NCBI GenBank assembly: GCA_020746105.1
Contig: CM036624.1
Location: 22,590,084-22,654,083, forward strand
Source: Trogon surrucura
Taxonomy: Eukaryota; Chordata; Aves; Trogoniformes; Trogonidae
Reading direction: 5' to 3'
DNA length: 64,000 nt
Positions 34,491 to 46,637 of the stretch are shown in pieces. The position numbers were made by a program, and so were the translations under genes. Within the stretch, counting starts at the first letter, position 1; every line of letters starts with the position of its first letter. The notes below the pieces were generated by a model. That model was given only the letters and a program-made list of their open reading frames with translations, searched no databases and was not told the DNA's origin.

Positions 34491-37400
34491 TCTGTTGGAT
34501 TTACAATACATAATCGTTCTTGTTTCCTCTGCCGAGCAGCATCTAAATTCGTTTATTCTGATGAGAACCGCATCTACAAGTCCCTTAAGGCTCAGTGATG
34601 GATTTTTCTGTATTACTTCGTTATCAAGCTTGGCTGACCTCTAACTTCGCTAAAAACATGAACAAGACAGACCTGCTGCTGCCCGGGCTGCCCCAGGGGG
34701 CTCTTTTTCCACTTACGTGATTTCCTTTGATATTATTTCTCTTCTTTCCATACCCAAGGCTCAGACCTTCAGTGCTCCCTGCAGTTCAACCCTTTTCCCA
34801 GCCTCATCCTGCCAGCTCTCAGCTTGCAAAGATCAGTTTGCAGCCTGCACACCAAGAGCTCTCAACACAGGGAAGCAAATAGGAATGGTGGTGCCAGCTA
34901 GTGAGAGATGCATGAAATTCCCAGTTAGGAAATCACTAGAGCCAAGTGCCTATATCCATTCCTACAGCTCTCAGGTGTTGGACAGCTCGGTTTTATTGAC
35001 TTGCATTTTCAAAGGCACGTGTCTCAAAATCCACATCAAAAACAGGTCTGGATTTCAAGGAAGGCTTTTCCCAGGTACCCTATGTGCAGGGCTGGAACCC
35101 CATGAACCTCTAGAGAACAAGCATCCCTGGCTTTCCTGTCCTTCAGATGAGTGGGAAACTCTTCTCCCACTACACATACACATCTATTTAGGTGATGTGA
35201 TCTGACTTTAGGACCTTGGGTTTGGACTTATCATTCAAAAACTTCGTCTGCTACTTTCTACTCATAACTAATCCCATCCCACACGGATTTGAAGCCCACC
35301 AGGCAAGCTCATACACAGCTTAACACTCAACTGATTAACTCTGCCTTGGTATAAGTTTTTTGTTGGTGGTGTTTTTTTTCCCCCATGTTGTTCTTCAGCA
35401 ATCTGACTTGAAAAGAGATGGATATACACATAGACATGACTCAGCGGAACACGGTGATTTCAAGCCATAAACTACCAGGTGCGCTTTTGAGACTCACCAA
35501 AGCCAGCTCTCCCAGTTGCCATAAAAAACACATTAGCCAAAGGCTGGTGCTTGTGGAAGGCAATTATGTTCTGGCACATGGCAATGTGTATAGAAGAGCC
35601 TGGCAACTGTGCCCACCACACAAGGAAAAACATCCCTGTGAAAACAAGCCTTCTAAATCACTTCATTCTTTCCTGAATCCACCAAAAATAAAAGTGGATT
35701 TTTTTGGAGGGAGGGGCATAAATGTGGGAGGGAATCAAATTTTCCAAAAGTGGGTACAGCAGTGCAAGAACCTGATTGAATGGCCAGATTCACAAGGATG
35801 TAGAAATTTGTGATGAGATTTCCAAGTCTAGCTCTTCCGTGTTAACACCTGATCATGCCAGACGTGCCCAGGAAATCCCTGCTGCTGAGTTCTCTTGGAG
35901 TACAGTCTGAGTGCCCACCTCAACCACTGCGTTTGTGAAAATCCACTTCTGTCAGAAACACCAGCTTAGGGGCCAAGAGAAATAGAGACAGTGTCTTCAA
36001 GGGATGATATTACAGAGAAGGTGGAAAATTGCTGGAATATATCTTGATCCAGACAAGAAGTCTTTGACTACTCTTTATGTTTTTCTGCATGTAGTAAGTG
36101 GCTGAGGATAGGAGTCTTTGCATCTGGAAGTATACAGCTATCTCCAGCTGGGGATCAGGTTGTGGTGAACCAGCTGTATCCTTGTAAAAAAATCAGACCT
36201 GCATATACATGCTGATATTTACAGATCTGTCTCGCGAACAAGTTCATCGATACATTTTGCCTCTTGACCTCAAACAACACCATGCTTCAGTTGGCTACAG
36301 GCTGTGATGTTGCTACTGCACAGGAATATAACGCAGGGATCATTCTCTGTGTTCCTGTCTTGGGAAAGGGCTGAATAAATAGAGGGAAAAGTTTACAATC
36401 CAAAGTATGGGAGGGAGGTGAAGTATCTCACCCATGCAGAGAAGCAGAGGCAAAGTCAAACCCCTTAGCTTTGTTCCCTTATCTAGCGAAGGACAGCCGG
36501 GTAGAAAAAATATCAAATCAGGTATTACTACAATAGCCTAGGGCTGAACCTGCACAGAAGAATGAGTCTCAGCTCCATTGCAAGTGTACAGCTGCAGATG
36601 TCAATTCCTCCGCTGCATGTCCACCAGGTCACAGCTACCCCACAGCTCGGCTCTAGCACATCCACACCCCAGCAGCTCCTTCCTTCAGGTCCAGGACTGA
36701 AAGTTGATCCCTGCTTTGCGCACTGGGACACACAGCCCTGGCACAACCCAAGTTGACCTTGTGGCAGCATCAGTGTGGCAGCATCACACAATGGACAGTT
36801 CTCCATCTCTATAAAACAGGTGCTCGGCAGTGGTAGGTAAAAGGATGTACAAGAAACCCATCATCAGGATCTCTAGATGGGTGTGGACTTCTGCCTCTTT
36901 CTTCAAATCACCAGAAGAAATTGCTGCCCCAAGCTGCATAGAGGCAAGAGAGGGAAAGCCTGTCAACACACAAAATTAATTCTGCCATTCTTGATCATAC
37001 TAAAGCTTCATGTATACAAACATCCCTCACTTCTTTCAGTTACTACAGGTGAGCCTCTGCTTATTTTTGCTGGAAAGAGGAAGCTGCTTCACTCAGATGG
37101 AAGAAACAACAATGAAGGCTGCTGAGGGAAAGGCTAATGTTTCACATCTGGCTTTGAGATACTTGGAAAGACCTGATTTCTGCAGGGTGGATACTCAGCA
37201 TCACCCAGCTAACTGGATCCCATTGATGTCCATTACAAAATTCCTATTTCTTATTATCATTTTCCAGGCTTTTCTATAGTCTAGATATTGACTGTTAAAA
37301 TGCATTATAAGAGGACAGGAGGTGCTGGGATAAATTACCTGCTCACTGAAAATACATTGCTGCAGGGGAAGTAGGCTGGTGGGGCTTCCCTCCCAGCGCA

Positions 37401-38999
37401 GAGATAAGCGTGCCATCTAGAGGAAATCCTCTTTATTGCCAGGATTGGCAGCTGAAAATTATCCAATAAAGCATAATTAACCTCTGACTTCAGAGAAAAT
37501 CCCTCATCCATGCCCTGCTGCTTCGGGCTGCTGCACAGGCATGTTGCGACGGGCTGGCGGTGCAGTGAGGCATTGGGGCGGCTTGGGAAGGTCCTGGACA
37601 CTTGAGGGCTATCCCAGCTATCGATAGCACGTGCTGGCCTGTCCCTTCCTCGCAGGACACGCCAGCTGCCCAGCCCCCCTGATATGGGCATTTTGATGTA
37701 GAGGAGGAGAAGGCAATGTGGGTGTTCCCACAGCACGTGCTTTCTACCATGCCCGTCCCTGAGAAAATTAAGGAGGTTGCACATATCACAGGATAGGAAA
37801 GATGTATATGTATCATTTAATGTCCTTCAGTGACTGCTGGCAGCAGCGTTGGACCTATGGATGCCAATGCCTGAGCTGCCGGTGAGGGTCCAGGTACACT
37901 GATGGAGGTGGTGGCAGGGTCACTTCCTCCACCAGCAGCTCCCGCCTCGTGGAGCACAGCCCTGAAGAACCCCTGGAGGCTAATTCGGGTGTGTGGGGTA
38001 CAACCCAGCAGTGGGGATGGGGTTCTAGCCCCCCACGGAACACATCCATTCATTTTTCCTAAGAAAAAGTCTCCTTCACAACTAACTTCCCAGGCTAGAC
38101 TGCTCTCATGCACTGCTGCTGTCATGGCCACCCTCACCCAAACTTTCAGGCATAGTTGCAGGTCTTGGACATGCGACGTGGGAACACGTGAGACATCAGG
38201 CAATATAGGTCTCATATCCTCCTGTGGTCAGAGTCAGCCCACCAAAGCTCACGTCATCTGTAACTCACACCTTCCACTTTTTTTTTTCCTAGCACTCCAA
38301 CAGTGAGGCGCACATCTGCAGTCACAAGGCTGTTGTCCCACTAATAAAAAACAAATCCTTCCACCCTAAAGATAATTAGAAAACAGTGGTCTAGGTCCAA
38401 GCAGAGGGAAAAGTGCTACTGCCCAGCAGGGAGAAGTCTTGTAAAAATGGGAAGAATTAGAAAAAAAAATCATAACTGGAGAAAGAACAGGGAAGATCTC
38501 ACATGAGAGACGCACCTGCAGAAAAAGCAGGCGTTTTCTTAAGCAAAGAATATTTGAAATGGAACTGCTATTGCCTTGGTTTTCTCATATTCTGCAGGAT
38601 TTCTTTTTACATTATCTTCACTTCTTTTTTAAACAAATATTATTCCTGCTTTTCCCACCATCTCAGAAGTTCCCTTAGATGCTGCTGTCTGGTGCTCCTA
38701 AGCAAGGCTGAACCCCAGCAACAACTGCTGCACCTTTTTGCTTTTAACAGAGATCCTGTTTCTGTTTTGCACCCTCCTCACATTTCTTGGAGATGCTGCT
38801 TTCACTGTGGGCACCGTTGCTGTTTCCACCACTCATGACAGGGAGGGAAGGCATGGATGTCCCCATGGCTTGTTGCACACACTCGCCACTCACGTGGAGG
38901 AAAGAGCTTCATGGCATCGCCCTAGGAGCTTGTGTGCTTTATGGGTCTCTTATTTCCTGTCATTACTGAGAAGAGACTAGCTGTAATAAAAATCTGGGC
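34491..38999. other. Intergenic region between FOXE3 and FOXD2, no gene seen
   Basis: About 4.5 kb of AT-moderate non-coding sequence with short open frames only. CpG content drops sharply at about 34.5 kb, marking the edge of the FOXD2 island. No repeats recognised. Confidence 0.5.
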
Positions 39000-39112
39000 T
39001 CCAATCCTACAAACACTTATGCCTGAGCTTAACTCTAAGCACGTGAGCCGTCAAAGGGGACTATTCATGTGCTTAAAATTTAAGCATGTGCTTAAGCGTC
39101 TGTAGGCCTGGA
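39000..39112. mobile_element. Palindromic MITE-like ancient repeat
   Basis: An imperfect palindrome of about 113 bases. The left arm (39000-39052) pairs with the right arm (59-112 of the same kilobase) at roughly 38 of 53 positions, with a six-base centre. The right arm also holds TGCTTAAAATTTAAGCA, a perfect smaller palindrome. The sequence (CTTAACTCTAAGCACGTGAG and ATGTGCTTAA motifs) resembles palindromic repeats I recall from reptile and bird genomes, probably a non-autonomous DNA transposon remnant. The family assignment is from memory. Confidence 0.5.
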
Positions 39113-39149
39113 GTCTGTCAGTGCAGGGATTTGTGCCTTAAGCCCATAT

Positions 39150-39470
39150 TCTGGGTCATTATCCTTTTCATGTCTTCTCTGCATCTCAGAAGATGCTTCA
39201 AAGGGGAATTTTCAAGTTCTTCAATAAACTTTGCCTTCCTGAGCAGCCTGGATTCTTGCCTATTCTATGGGGCAATTCTCCTCCCGTGCCTCCCCTCCCC
39301 CTGTTAGCGATAATCCTGTGCTATTTCATGCTTGGCCAGACAATTAAGCCCTCTTGCTGCTTGGCTCTGTCTTTGTTATGTATAATTGTTCCAAATAATT
39401 AGCCACTATTGCACGCCATTCTGAAACTACTTTGTATTGCAATTATACTTAGAGGGTGAACATCAGCTCG
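39150..39470. promoter_or_regulatory. Candidate conserved enhancer between the two genes
   Basis: Unique AT-rich sequence with a bicoid/OTX-type TAATCC (39311-39316), CAATTAAG (39341-39348), SOX-like CTTTGTTATG (39371-39380) and a TAATTAG core (39396-39402), followed by TTGCAATTATAC. It lies about 6 kb 3' of FOXE3 and 9 kb 5' of FOXD2. It reads like a developmental enhancer. No alignment was available. Confidence 0.4.
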
Positions 39471-42359
39471 GGGAGAATCCAAGCAGCAGACAGCCTGGAA
39501 AGAAAGGGCTTCAAGCCGGAGGAAGATGGATGCACGCTTAAACCAACACCATGGAAAACCTAACAATAAGTAACTAGCAAGGAGCAAATGTTGCTTGGAG
39601 AGGGTCTGTGGCTGGTGGGGTCTGGGCAGGAGAGCTGAGGGTGGGCTGTAGGGTCCTGGCTGGGGTGTCACCTGGCTGCCACCTCGTGGGTGCTGGCTAC
39701 AGTGCAAGGAGGCAAAACCATGCTCTACTTCCATCACTTCCATGGCGACTTGAAGGATGCACCTCGGCCAGGAGGCTCGTCTTGACATCTCTGTACAAGG
39801 TAGGGAGTGCATAGCTGTGCTGGGATGCATTTGGGGTTTGGCAGCAAAATGTTGCCTTAATCATGTCTTTGGCATGGTGAAACTTGTGATTTCCAGAGGG
39901 TAAAGACTCCAGATGATGAGGTAGGGTAAGCAGTCTCATGTTTTCCCATCAGTAAATGCACCTCTACTGTGGAAAAATGCCAAAAGGGATGCTCAGAGGA
40001 GTTTCGGCTCCATGTGAACCGGTTTTTTGAAACTATCTTTTTGAAAATTAAAATAATGTGGCACAGCAGAATCCCTAGCATTACTTAGCCTCTTGACTTA
40101 AAAGCAGGGAACATTTGAAGAGGATATAGCCAAGGACCTGGGTTGGCCTGACTCGCACCAGTAAATTAAACCCTCCACTGAAACCCATGGCCTGCTCTGA
40201 GCCAAGAAACAGGATGGCCAGTGACAGTGTGCTTGGACAATTTTTTACTTTTTGAGATTGATTTTCCCTAGCCACACCAAGTTGCTTGAAGCCTCCTGAA
40301 AACGAATCTACAGGCTGTCTGGGTTTATTTTCCAATACTTGGTTAGCTGAAAGAATTTTAAAACCAAGTAGAGACGTCTGTGGCACAGATGGAAAGCTCT
40401 CAAAGTATCTGAGACTGTTGGGTCCAGTCTCTGCAGACAGCGTATGTAGCTTCCTTCAACTCAGCAGAGCCAACAAATAGAAAATGAACATTTTCAAGAA
40501 CGGGTGTAACTGGCTCAGATGCACCCTTCCTCCATGCAGCACCTCAAGATGTCGCAAGCCAGGCTGCTTGCCGGTGTTGAGATGGCATAGCTGTTTCAAT
40601 ACACACATAAAACCAACTGTTGAAGTGTAACATCTTCAGTAGTCCCAGTAGAAAGACTGTGAAATGAATGGATCTAAGAGCTTGTAGGGTGTTACATTGC
40701 CAATGTAACTCTGCTCTGCTGCTTTGCTGCCTAACCACAGCCCTTCTTCTCGGATGCTGTTAAGAGTCAGGCCAGCCCCGAGCTCTGCCATTCACACACA
40801 CTGTGTAGCACATTTCAAACACAAAGTCAGGCTGCCAATGAAACTGGCTGCTGCAGACAAGTGCTTCTTCTTCACTGCCCCCTCACCTTCAACCAAAGGC
40901 CCGGATCTCGCTATGCTTGATTCCCTATTTTCACTCTAGGCAGAAGGGCTGTAGAGGGACGGCCAACTCCATCCAGATCAGTGTCCTGTCCCCAGCAAGG
41001 GCCTGCAGTGGATGCTTAGGAAAAGGGTAAAAGGTATGGCCAGGGAAATATTAGAAAAACGGTAAAAGAGAGTGTCACCAGAGAAATTCTTCCTCTCTGA
41101 AATCTTCCCAGCACCAATAATTGGTGTTTTATGGATTTTCCAGCCTGGAGGTTGCATCTGACCTACTGCGTTTAATAATGAGCCTCACTCCCTTCTCACT
41201 CTCACCCTGAGCTTACCCCAAACCTCCACGATGTCCTGTCCCCGAGCAGCCGTAACTGGGACAGACCCCCGGGGCTGGGATGCTGCCGGTACGTGCTGTG
41301 AGCCCCCTCCCTCCTCGTCCGGGTTCCTGGGCCCATGGTGGGGGCCGGAAGCGGCTTCCCAAGGCTTTCCACTGGAGGTCAGTGTTGGCCTGAGCACGGC
41401 GGCTGGCACCTCGGGCCACCTCGCCCCTGGCACCCCCCCTCCCCCCTTCTCCGGGGCGTTACCCCTGTGGGATGCAGGGCAGTGCTGCATCACTCGCCCG
41501 AATAAGAAGGACCCGAATATGGCAGAGGTGGTGACAGACCCCTGATACCCTAAGATGTAGCTCAGCCCTTGGGCAGTGCTGATCCCTGAATGTTAATTTG
41601 TTAGAAACTCGTTATCATCTGGCAAAGTCAATCTCAGCCAGTCCCCCTGTACCCGCTGCCCATCTCTCCATCACCAGCTGACTTATCGACTTAATCTTGA
41701 CCTCAAAGAGACACCACTGACTTTCCCCAAGCTGTGTATTTGCAGAGGGCAAAGCACTACATAAAAGCCAGTTATGGTATAAGATTTTCAACGCTGGGAC
41801 TTTCAGTGGACAGCAGGCAGCACCCAGACAAAATCTAACACTACCTGAGGGACTGACAAGTTCTTTAGGAAATGTGCTTTGACTACCATTTCAGCTTAAA
41901 CTGTGTTTCTTTGCAACCAGGTGGAAAACACTATAAATAGTTTGGGAATATCATCTATAAAGAGCATTTCTTGGTACTTGTTTTAACCTGCGAGGAAGCT
42001 CTAGGAAGGTGGTACTAGCACGAAACGAGCAGAACGCTGTTGTACGCAGACAGATGCGGCAGCTCAGTTCATCCTCACTGGGGAGCCAGTATTGCCAAAG
42101 AAAGCATCTTTTTGTCTGATTTAGGGCTGTTCCCCTAGAAGTGAGACTGTGTTTGTGATAGCCCAGATAGCCACACAAACCTCTTTACTGCTTGGGAACA
42201 ACTCCAGCCACCCCCTCTGCATCTTGTGGGCTTGAGACCCAGCTTTCCCCACTTTGGGACATCCAGAGGGCTTTTTGCCATCACTCTGAAGGATGATGTT
42301 CTTTCCACAATCTCAGAGAGAAAAGAAAATTTTGCTTTTGTCTTTTGTGTGAGCAAGAC
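39471..42359. other. Non-coding, no gene seen
   Basis: About 2.9 kb with no recognisable exon or repeat. A GC-rich patch at 41200-41500 has open frames on both strands without coding character. Confidence 0.5.
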
Positions 42360-42780
42360 TGAGATAGTTATGACTGTCGTTACTTAATATTATCTAAACT
42401 CCCCTAGTAAAAAGGGGAGGATTTCAAAGGAGACTTGGTTTCACGACTGAAATCTGGGTGATAATTACTCCTGTTTCATTCAAATCCCTCTCATTCTCTA
42501 AACAGCGACATTGAAAAGACACTAGAACAGATGAAGGGCATAGGTATAAACTTTACAAAGCTTAAAACTACCCTGTCCCAGGAAGGCTTGTGCTTTACAT
42601 GACACTTTAATCCTACTCATTTGCTAGATTCACCCAAACTGTAAACAAAGCTTTGAAATGAAAGCTTAAAAGCCGGGTTGGGATACATTAAGTTAACCAA
42701 GGAGACACTCTTAAGGCATTAGTTTAATGACAATCACAATACAAGTTGCCAGAGGTTTGTGCATGCAAGGATTAATATCT
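42360..42780. promoter_or_regulatory. Candidate element with a forkhead consensus site
   Basis: AT-rich unique sequence with GTAAACAAAG (42641-42650), a full forkhead consensus, which overlaps the palindrome CAAAGCTTTG (42646-42655). An HNF1-like AGTTAACCAAG and TTTAATGACAATCACAAT follow. About 2.2 kb 3' of the FOXE3 poly(A) signal. Because both neighbours encode forkhead proteins, auto- or cross-regulation is a reasonable inference only. Confidence 0.35.
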
Positions 42781-44539
42781 ATAGGAAAAAGAAGAAAAGG
42801 AGCTGTTCCCTGCACTTTCCAGCTTGTTTGGCTGCATTAGCCTGTAGTGAGGGTAGTTTATTGCAACTTGCAGGGGGCTATAGGCTGGGGCGATCTGGCA
42901 GATGGGGATGTATGGGGCCCTGGGAAGATGTGCAGCCCAACGCTGCACACCAAGGTCTGTCCTGACACACTGAGATAGGGTTGTCTGCTCTCTCCAAGAC
43001 AGGTTTTTGGGGATCCAGTCCACTCTGGAGACTCTTGCTTCATACCAGAGTCTCCTTAAGTGAAAAGAGTCCTCCTGCACAGGCACATGGGTGAGATGGG
43101 TCTCCTGCAGACCTCCGCCTGCCAAGATCTGGAACTGGGTGCTGCTCTCCAGAGTCCTGTGGCAGGAGGGTATGGGCTGCTGGGGGACAGAGGCAAGTCC
43201 CAGTCCAGCCCTTCAGGCATCCTGAGCCCCCACCAGCTTCACCAGCACTTAATACCAAAACCATGGAGAGCCCTTTGTAACACCAGGTCCTTGCTACTGC
43301 AGGGCTCCAGGGTGACTGGAGAGGAGCAGGCTCGGTCTGGTCTGAGATACTGTCTCAGCCACTTCTTCCTGGTACATCCCACACAAGTACAAACACAGCA
43401 TCTCCTGCCCACCCCCACCACCCAGCATTGATTTTCCTCTTACTTGGTTCTCCCTTATCTCAGGAACCCTCATGCTCCTGGTGCAAACCCAGCAGAGTCT
43501 CAGCCTGGCATTCAGTGGTGCTGGAGCAAAGCTGGCAGACCCAGCGCTTCAGGCATGTGTCTGGCTCTGACCTTCTGGATACTTAGGCAAGACTTCAAAA
43601 GTGCTTTTGTTTGCAAAACATTGCAGGATCAGGCCCTGGGAATGAATGTGAGTTATGACAAGTGTCCTTTTCTATTGACTGTCCTTGCAAGCAATTATTT
43701 CAGCATTCCCCCCAGTCCATCTATACAGGCAGCATGTTACAGACAGGAATGGCACTTTGCAAACCTTTGTCTATGCATATCTTCTGTAGAGAGCCAAAGT
43801 TTTTTAGGGGATATGTTTTTTCACAAACATCCTTCCCAAGCAAGGCTATCACTAAATGAAAAGCACAGAAGCTGCTGCTGGGTCTAATGTGAAAGCTTAA
43901 AAGGTGAAGCTGGAGCACCCAAAGAGGAGACTTAGAGCCCAGCGGCTCAGCCCAAGGCAGCAGATCAGAGCTGGGTCAGTTTTTGGAGACAGATGAGGCT
44001 CCAATTTTAAGGAGGCCAAGAGGAAAAGCTGGGGTCATATTAACCCACTCTCAGTTTCTATGGAGTACATGGGATTAAAAAAATGAAAAGCCACAAGCTC
44101 CCAAGCTGTGGTCAAGAGCTGGCTCCTTGGGTACCTGCCTGTATGCCCAAATTTTGGCCACTACTATCAGCCAGGGAGTGAGATGCTCACTTTTACACCA
44201 AAACTCAACTGACATCCAACTCCTCAAGCAGGGGTGAGGTGCAATAGGGACTGACAAAAACTGCTCAGCTTCGGAGGACACCCTTGGAGAACAGGAAGGA
44301 AATCATAACTGGTCACTTCTACCTGAAGAGTGTTTAAAAAAAGCTAAGTACATGAATGTGGAATTCTGCGTTCCAACTTGGCGAGACAGTCTGACAGGCA
44401 GTCCCGTAAATAAAGAGTAGCAGCCTGGCTGGTGAATAGGTTGGAATTTTAATTGCTAGGAAGGAAAGATACCATCTCTTAATTTGATGTACTAAAGTGG
44501 AAGTTCACCTGCAAAGGGATTCCTCGGAGGGAAGATGCA
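42781..44539. other. Non-coding, no gene seen
   Basis: No exon, repeat or strong motif cluster recognised in this stretch 3' of FOXE3. Confidence 0.5.
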
Positions 44540-44680
44540 GTTCCCTGCTATGCAAATGGAAACCATTGAGTCCAGTAAGAGCTGCATGAGCAAACCTTGC
44601 AGGTGACGGAGAGCATATTGCAGTCTTTGCATGGTTCCGCAGTGGTTAGTTACCACTGATTTTTTAAAAAATCATAATTA
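44540..44680. promoter_or_regulatory. Octamer and paired palindromes 3' of FOXE3
   Basis: A perfect POU octamer ATGCAAAT (44550-44557). About 80 bases further, the inverted repeat CAGTGGT/ACCACTG with a TAGTT centre (44640-44658) overlaps the perfect 18-bp palindrome TGATTTTTTAAAAAATCA (44657-44674), followed by TAATTAAATAG. The ACCACT arm is RUNX-like. It lies about 0.15-0.3 kb past the FOXE3 poly(A) signal. Function unknown. Confidence 0.45.
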
Positions 44681-44843
44681 AATAGACAGCTCTACAAAGT
44701 GTCACTAAAAATTGAAGACATGGCAGTGTCACAACAGCAGCACAAGTCCATCTTCCATGTATTACAAGACTGATAATTTCCTCTTGCCAAGGTCCGGCCG
44801 GAGCCAGAGGAACAGCAGCACTGGACATGTTGGAAGGAAAAGC

Positions 44844-44849
44844 TTTATT
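44844..44849 (-). terminator. Probable FOXE3 poly(A) signal
   Basis: AATAAA on the minus strand in TAAAATAAAGCTTTTCC, about 615 bases past the FOXE3 stop codon, followed by pyrimidine and then a TGTCCAGTGCTGCTG segment that would serve as the downstream element. I found no other minus-strand AATAAA between it and the stop codon. Confidence 0.6.
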
Positions 44850-45464
44850 TTAAAAAAGTCTTTTCTAACAATAAAAGTTGTTTTTTAAAATAGTAAAAAG
44901 AAGTAGTCAGGGTGTTGGTTTTGTTTTGTTTTTTTCCTATAGGGAAAGAAATTATAAACATCCTAAATATTCATTTAGAATCCAGTGAATTGGTTTAGTG
45001 GAGAATTTTTGATAACTTTCATTCCAGTTACACAGGAGGCATGGAGAGAAGAGAGGAGAAAGCCCATTTGTGAGACAATTTCTGCACCACACTCCCACCT
45101 CCTGGATGTGCCTTTCCTCACCCCGGGTGTGCCCTGGGGTGCCCCACTGCAGTTGGCATCCCTGGGGTCAGGCTGTGCAGAACGGACACCCTCTGGGTGT
45201 GGGGAGCCCTGTCTAGCAGATGCGGCCAGAGAACACCTTTTCCAGGAGAGGATGGGGCAGAAAAATAGATCACCTTGCCTCCAGCTAAAAACAAGCCGAG
45301 AAAGAGGAGTTAGGTTCCCTCGCAGGTCTGTGTCTGCACAAAGCTAGAGGCTGGAGAGCCCCTATCCCACCCCAGAGAATGCCCACAGCAGAAAGAAGCC
45401 CACGTGTCCAGAGATCCTCATGGGAGCCTGGGGACATCCAGCCAAGTCCCCCATCCCAACCCCA

Positions 45465-46637
45465 TCACATGTACCGCTCCAGGCCGGCAGGGAAATTGGG
45501 CTGCCTCATGTAGGTGTTGCTGGAGCCAAACTGGCCGAGGGGCGACGCGGAGAGCCCCAGGAGCTGCTCGCTGTGCTCGGTACAGGCAGGTGGTCGCATG
45601 GCCGGCAGGGCCAGTCTGTTGGGAGCCCCATAGAGCTGCGGGCTGCTGGGCGAGTAGCTGCCCTGTGCCACGGGCAGGTGGGGAGGCGAGGCAGCATAGG
45701 GGTAAGCCAGGGTGTTGGGGCCGGTTCGGCCCAACAAGCCAGGGCTGACAGGTTGCGCCTGGAAGCAAGGAGGCTCGGAGCTGCCAGCGGAGCAGGTGGG
45801 AGCCAGCTCCGTCCCAGGCAAGCCCAGCGATGGGTGGCCCAGCTCGGCGGGTGGCGAGGGCTGCAGAGCCTGCTGCCCGCTGATGAGGCTGTCGATGCTG
45901 AACATCCTGGGATGCTGTGCGGGTGGTGCTGCTCCAGATGTGTAGGGGTGGAAGACTGTGCTGGAGAGCTGGGGGCCATAGCCGGGAGAGCAGAGGGCAT
46001 TGGGGTAGGGTGCTGTTGGTGCCGTGGGGCGGCCAGTGGGTGGAGGCGTGAAGGCGCTGGAGTTCTGCATGTAGCCGGGGTAGGTGGTGATGTCGGTGCG
46101 CTTGAAGCGCTTCCTCCTGCGCAGAAAGCTCCCGTTGTCAAACATGTCTTCGGCGGCTGGGTCCAGCGTCCAGTAGTTGCCCTTGCCAGGATGACCGGGC
46201 TCCCGGGGGATCTTGACAAAGCAGTCGTTGAGGGTGAGGTTGTGGCGGATGCTGTTCTGCCACTTCTTGGGGTTCTCCCGGTAGAAGGGGAAACGCTCGG
46301 TGATGAACTTGTAGATGCCCCCCAAGGTGAGCTTCCTCTCGGCGGCGTTGGCAATGGCCATGGCGATGAGGGCGATGTAGGAGTAGGGGGGCTTGCCTCG
46401 CTGAACCGGCCTCTTCCTCCGGCGACCCCCCGCGGGGGGCGGCGGTTCTTCGGGGGGCGGCGGCGGCGGGGCAGGGCTGGCCCCACCGCCCCGCGGCTCC
46501 GGCTTCACCGGCAGTGCCTGCCCGGCGGGCGGAGACCCCCGGGGTGGCCCGGGGGAGCCGGGGCTGGCCGCGGCTGAGGGGCTGGGCGCCGGAAGCGTGC
46601 ACATGCCTCGCAGGCAGGGGAAGCCGGCCGCGTTCAT
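45465..46637 (-). CDS. FOXE3: Forkhead box protein E3
   Basis: Forkhead-class nuclear transcription factor, 390 residues, one exon, stop TGA. Order of parts: a Pro/Ala-rich N-terminus, a [20 protein letters not shown] junction (71-90) leading into the forkhead domain (about 82-176) with recognition helix [13 protein letters not shown] (128-140), a basic RRRKRFKR tail (173-180), a Pro/Ser/Tyr-rich region, an eh1-like FSIDSLISG (246-254), and the C-terminus [13 protein letters not shown]. The LERY-type C-terminus, the DMFDNGS sequence after the forkhead core and the FOXD2 neighbour favour FOXE3 over FOXE1. In other vertebrates FOXE3 is needed for lens epithelium. The chosen Met is the first AUG after the TATA box, but its context is weak (T at -3). 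A second Met at 46604 has G at -3. An upstream in-frame ATG (46838) lies 5' of the TATA box and is discarded. It is longer than the human protein of roughly 320 residues, mainly after the forkhead domain. Confidence 0.93.
   Translation of the reverse strand: MNAAGFPCLRGMCTLPAPSPSAAASPGSPGPPRGSPPAGQALPVKPEPRGGGASPAPPPPPPEEPPPPAGGRRRKRPVQRGKPPYSYIALIAMAIANAAERKLTLGGIYKFITERFPFYRENPKKWQNSIRHNLTLNDCFVKIPREPGHPGKGNYWTLDPAAEDMFDNGSFLRRRKRFKRTDITTYPGYMQNSSAFTPPPTGRPTAPTAPYPNALCSPGYGPQLSSTVFHPYTSGAAPPAQHPRMFSIDSLISGQQALQPSPPAELGHPSLGLPGTELAPTCSAGSSEPPCFQAQPVSPGLLGRTGPNTLAYPYAASPPHLPVAQGSYSPSSPQLYGAPNRLALPAMRPPACTEHSEQLLGLSASPLGQFGSSNTYMRQPNFPAGLERYM

Noticed and set aside
45420-46577. Long plus-strand open frame (385 codons) opposite FOXE3
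   Set aside because: Antisense shadow of FOXE3; no recognisable domain.
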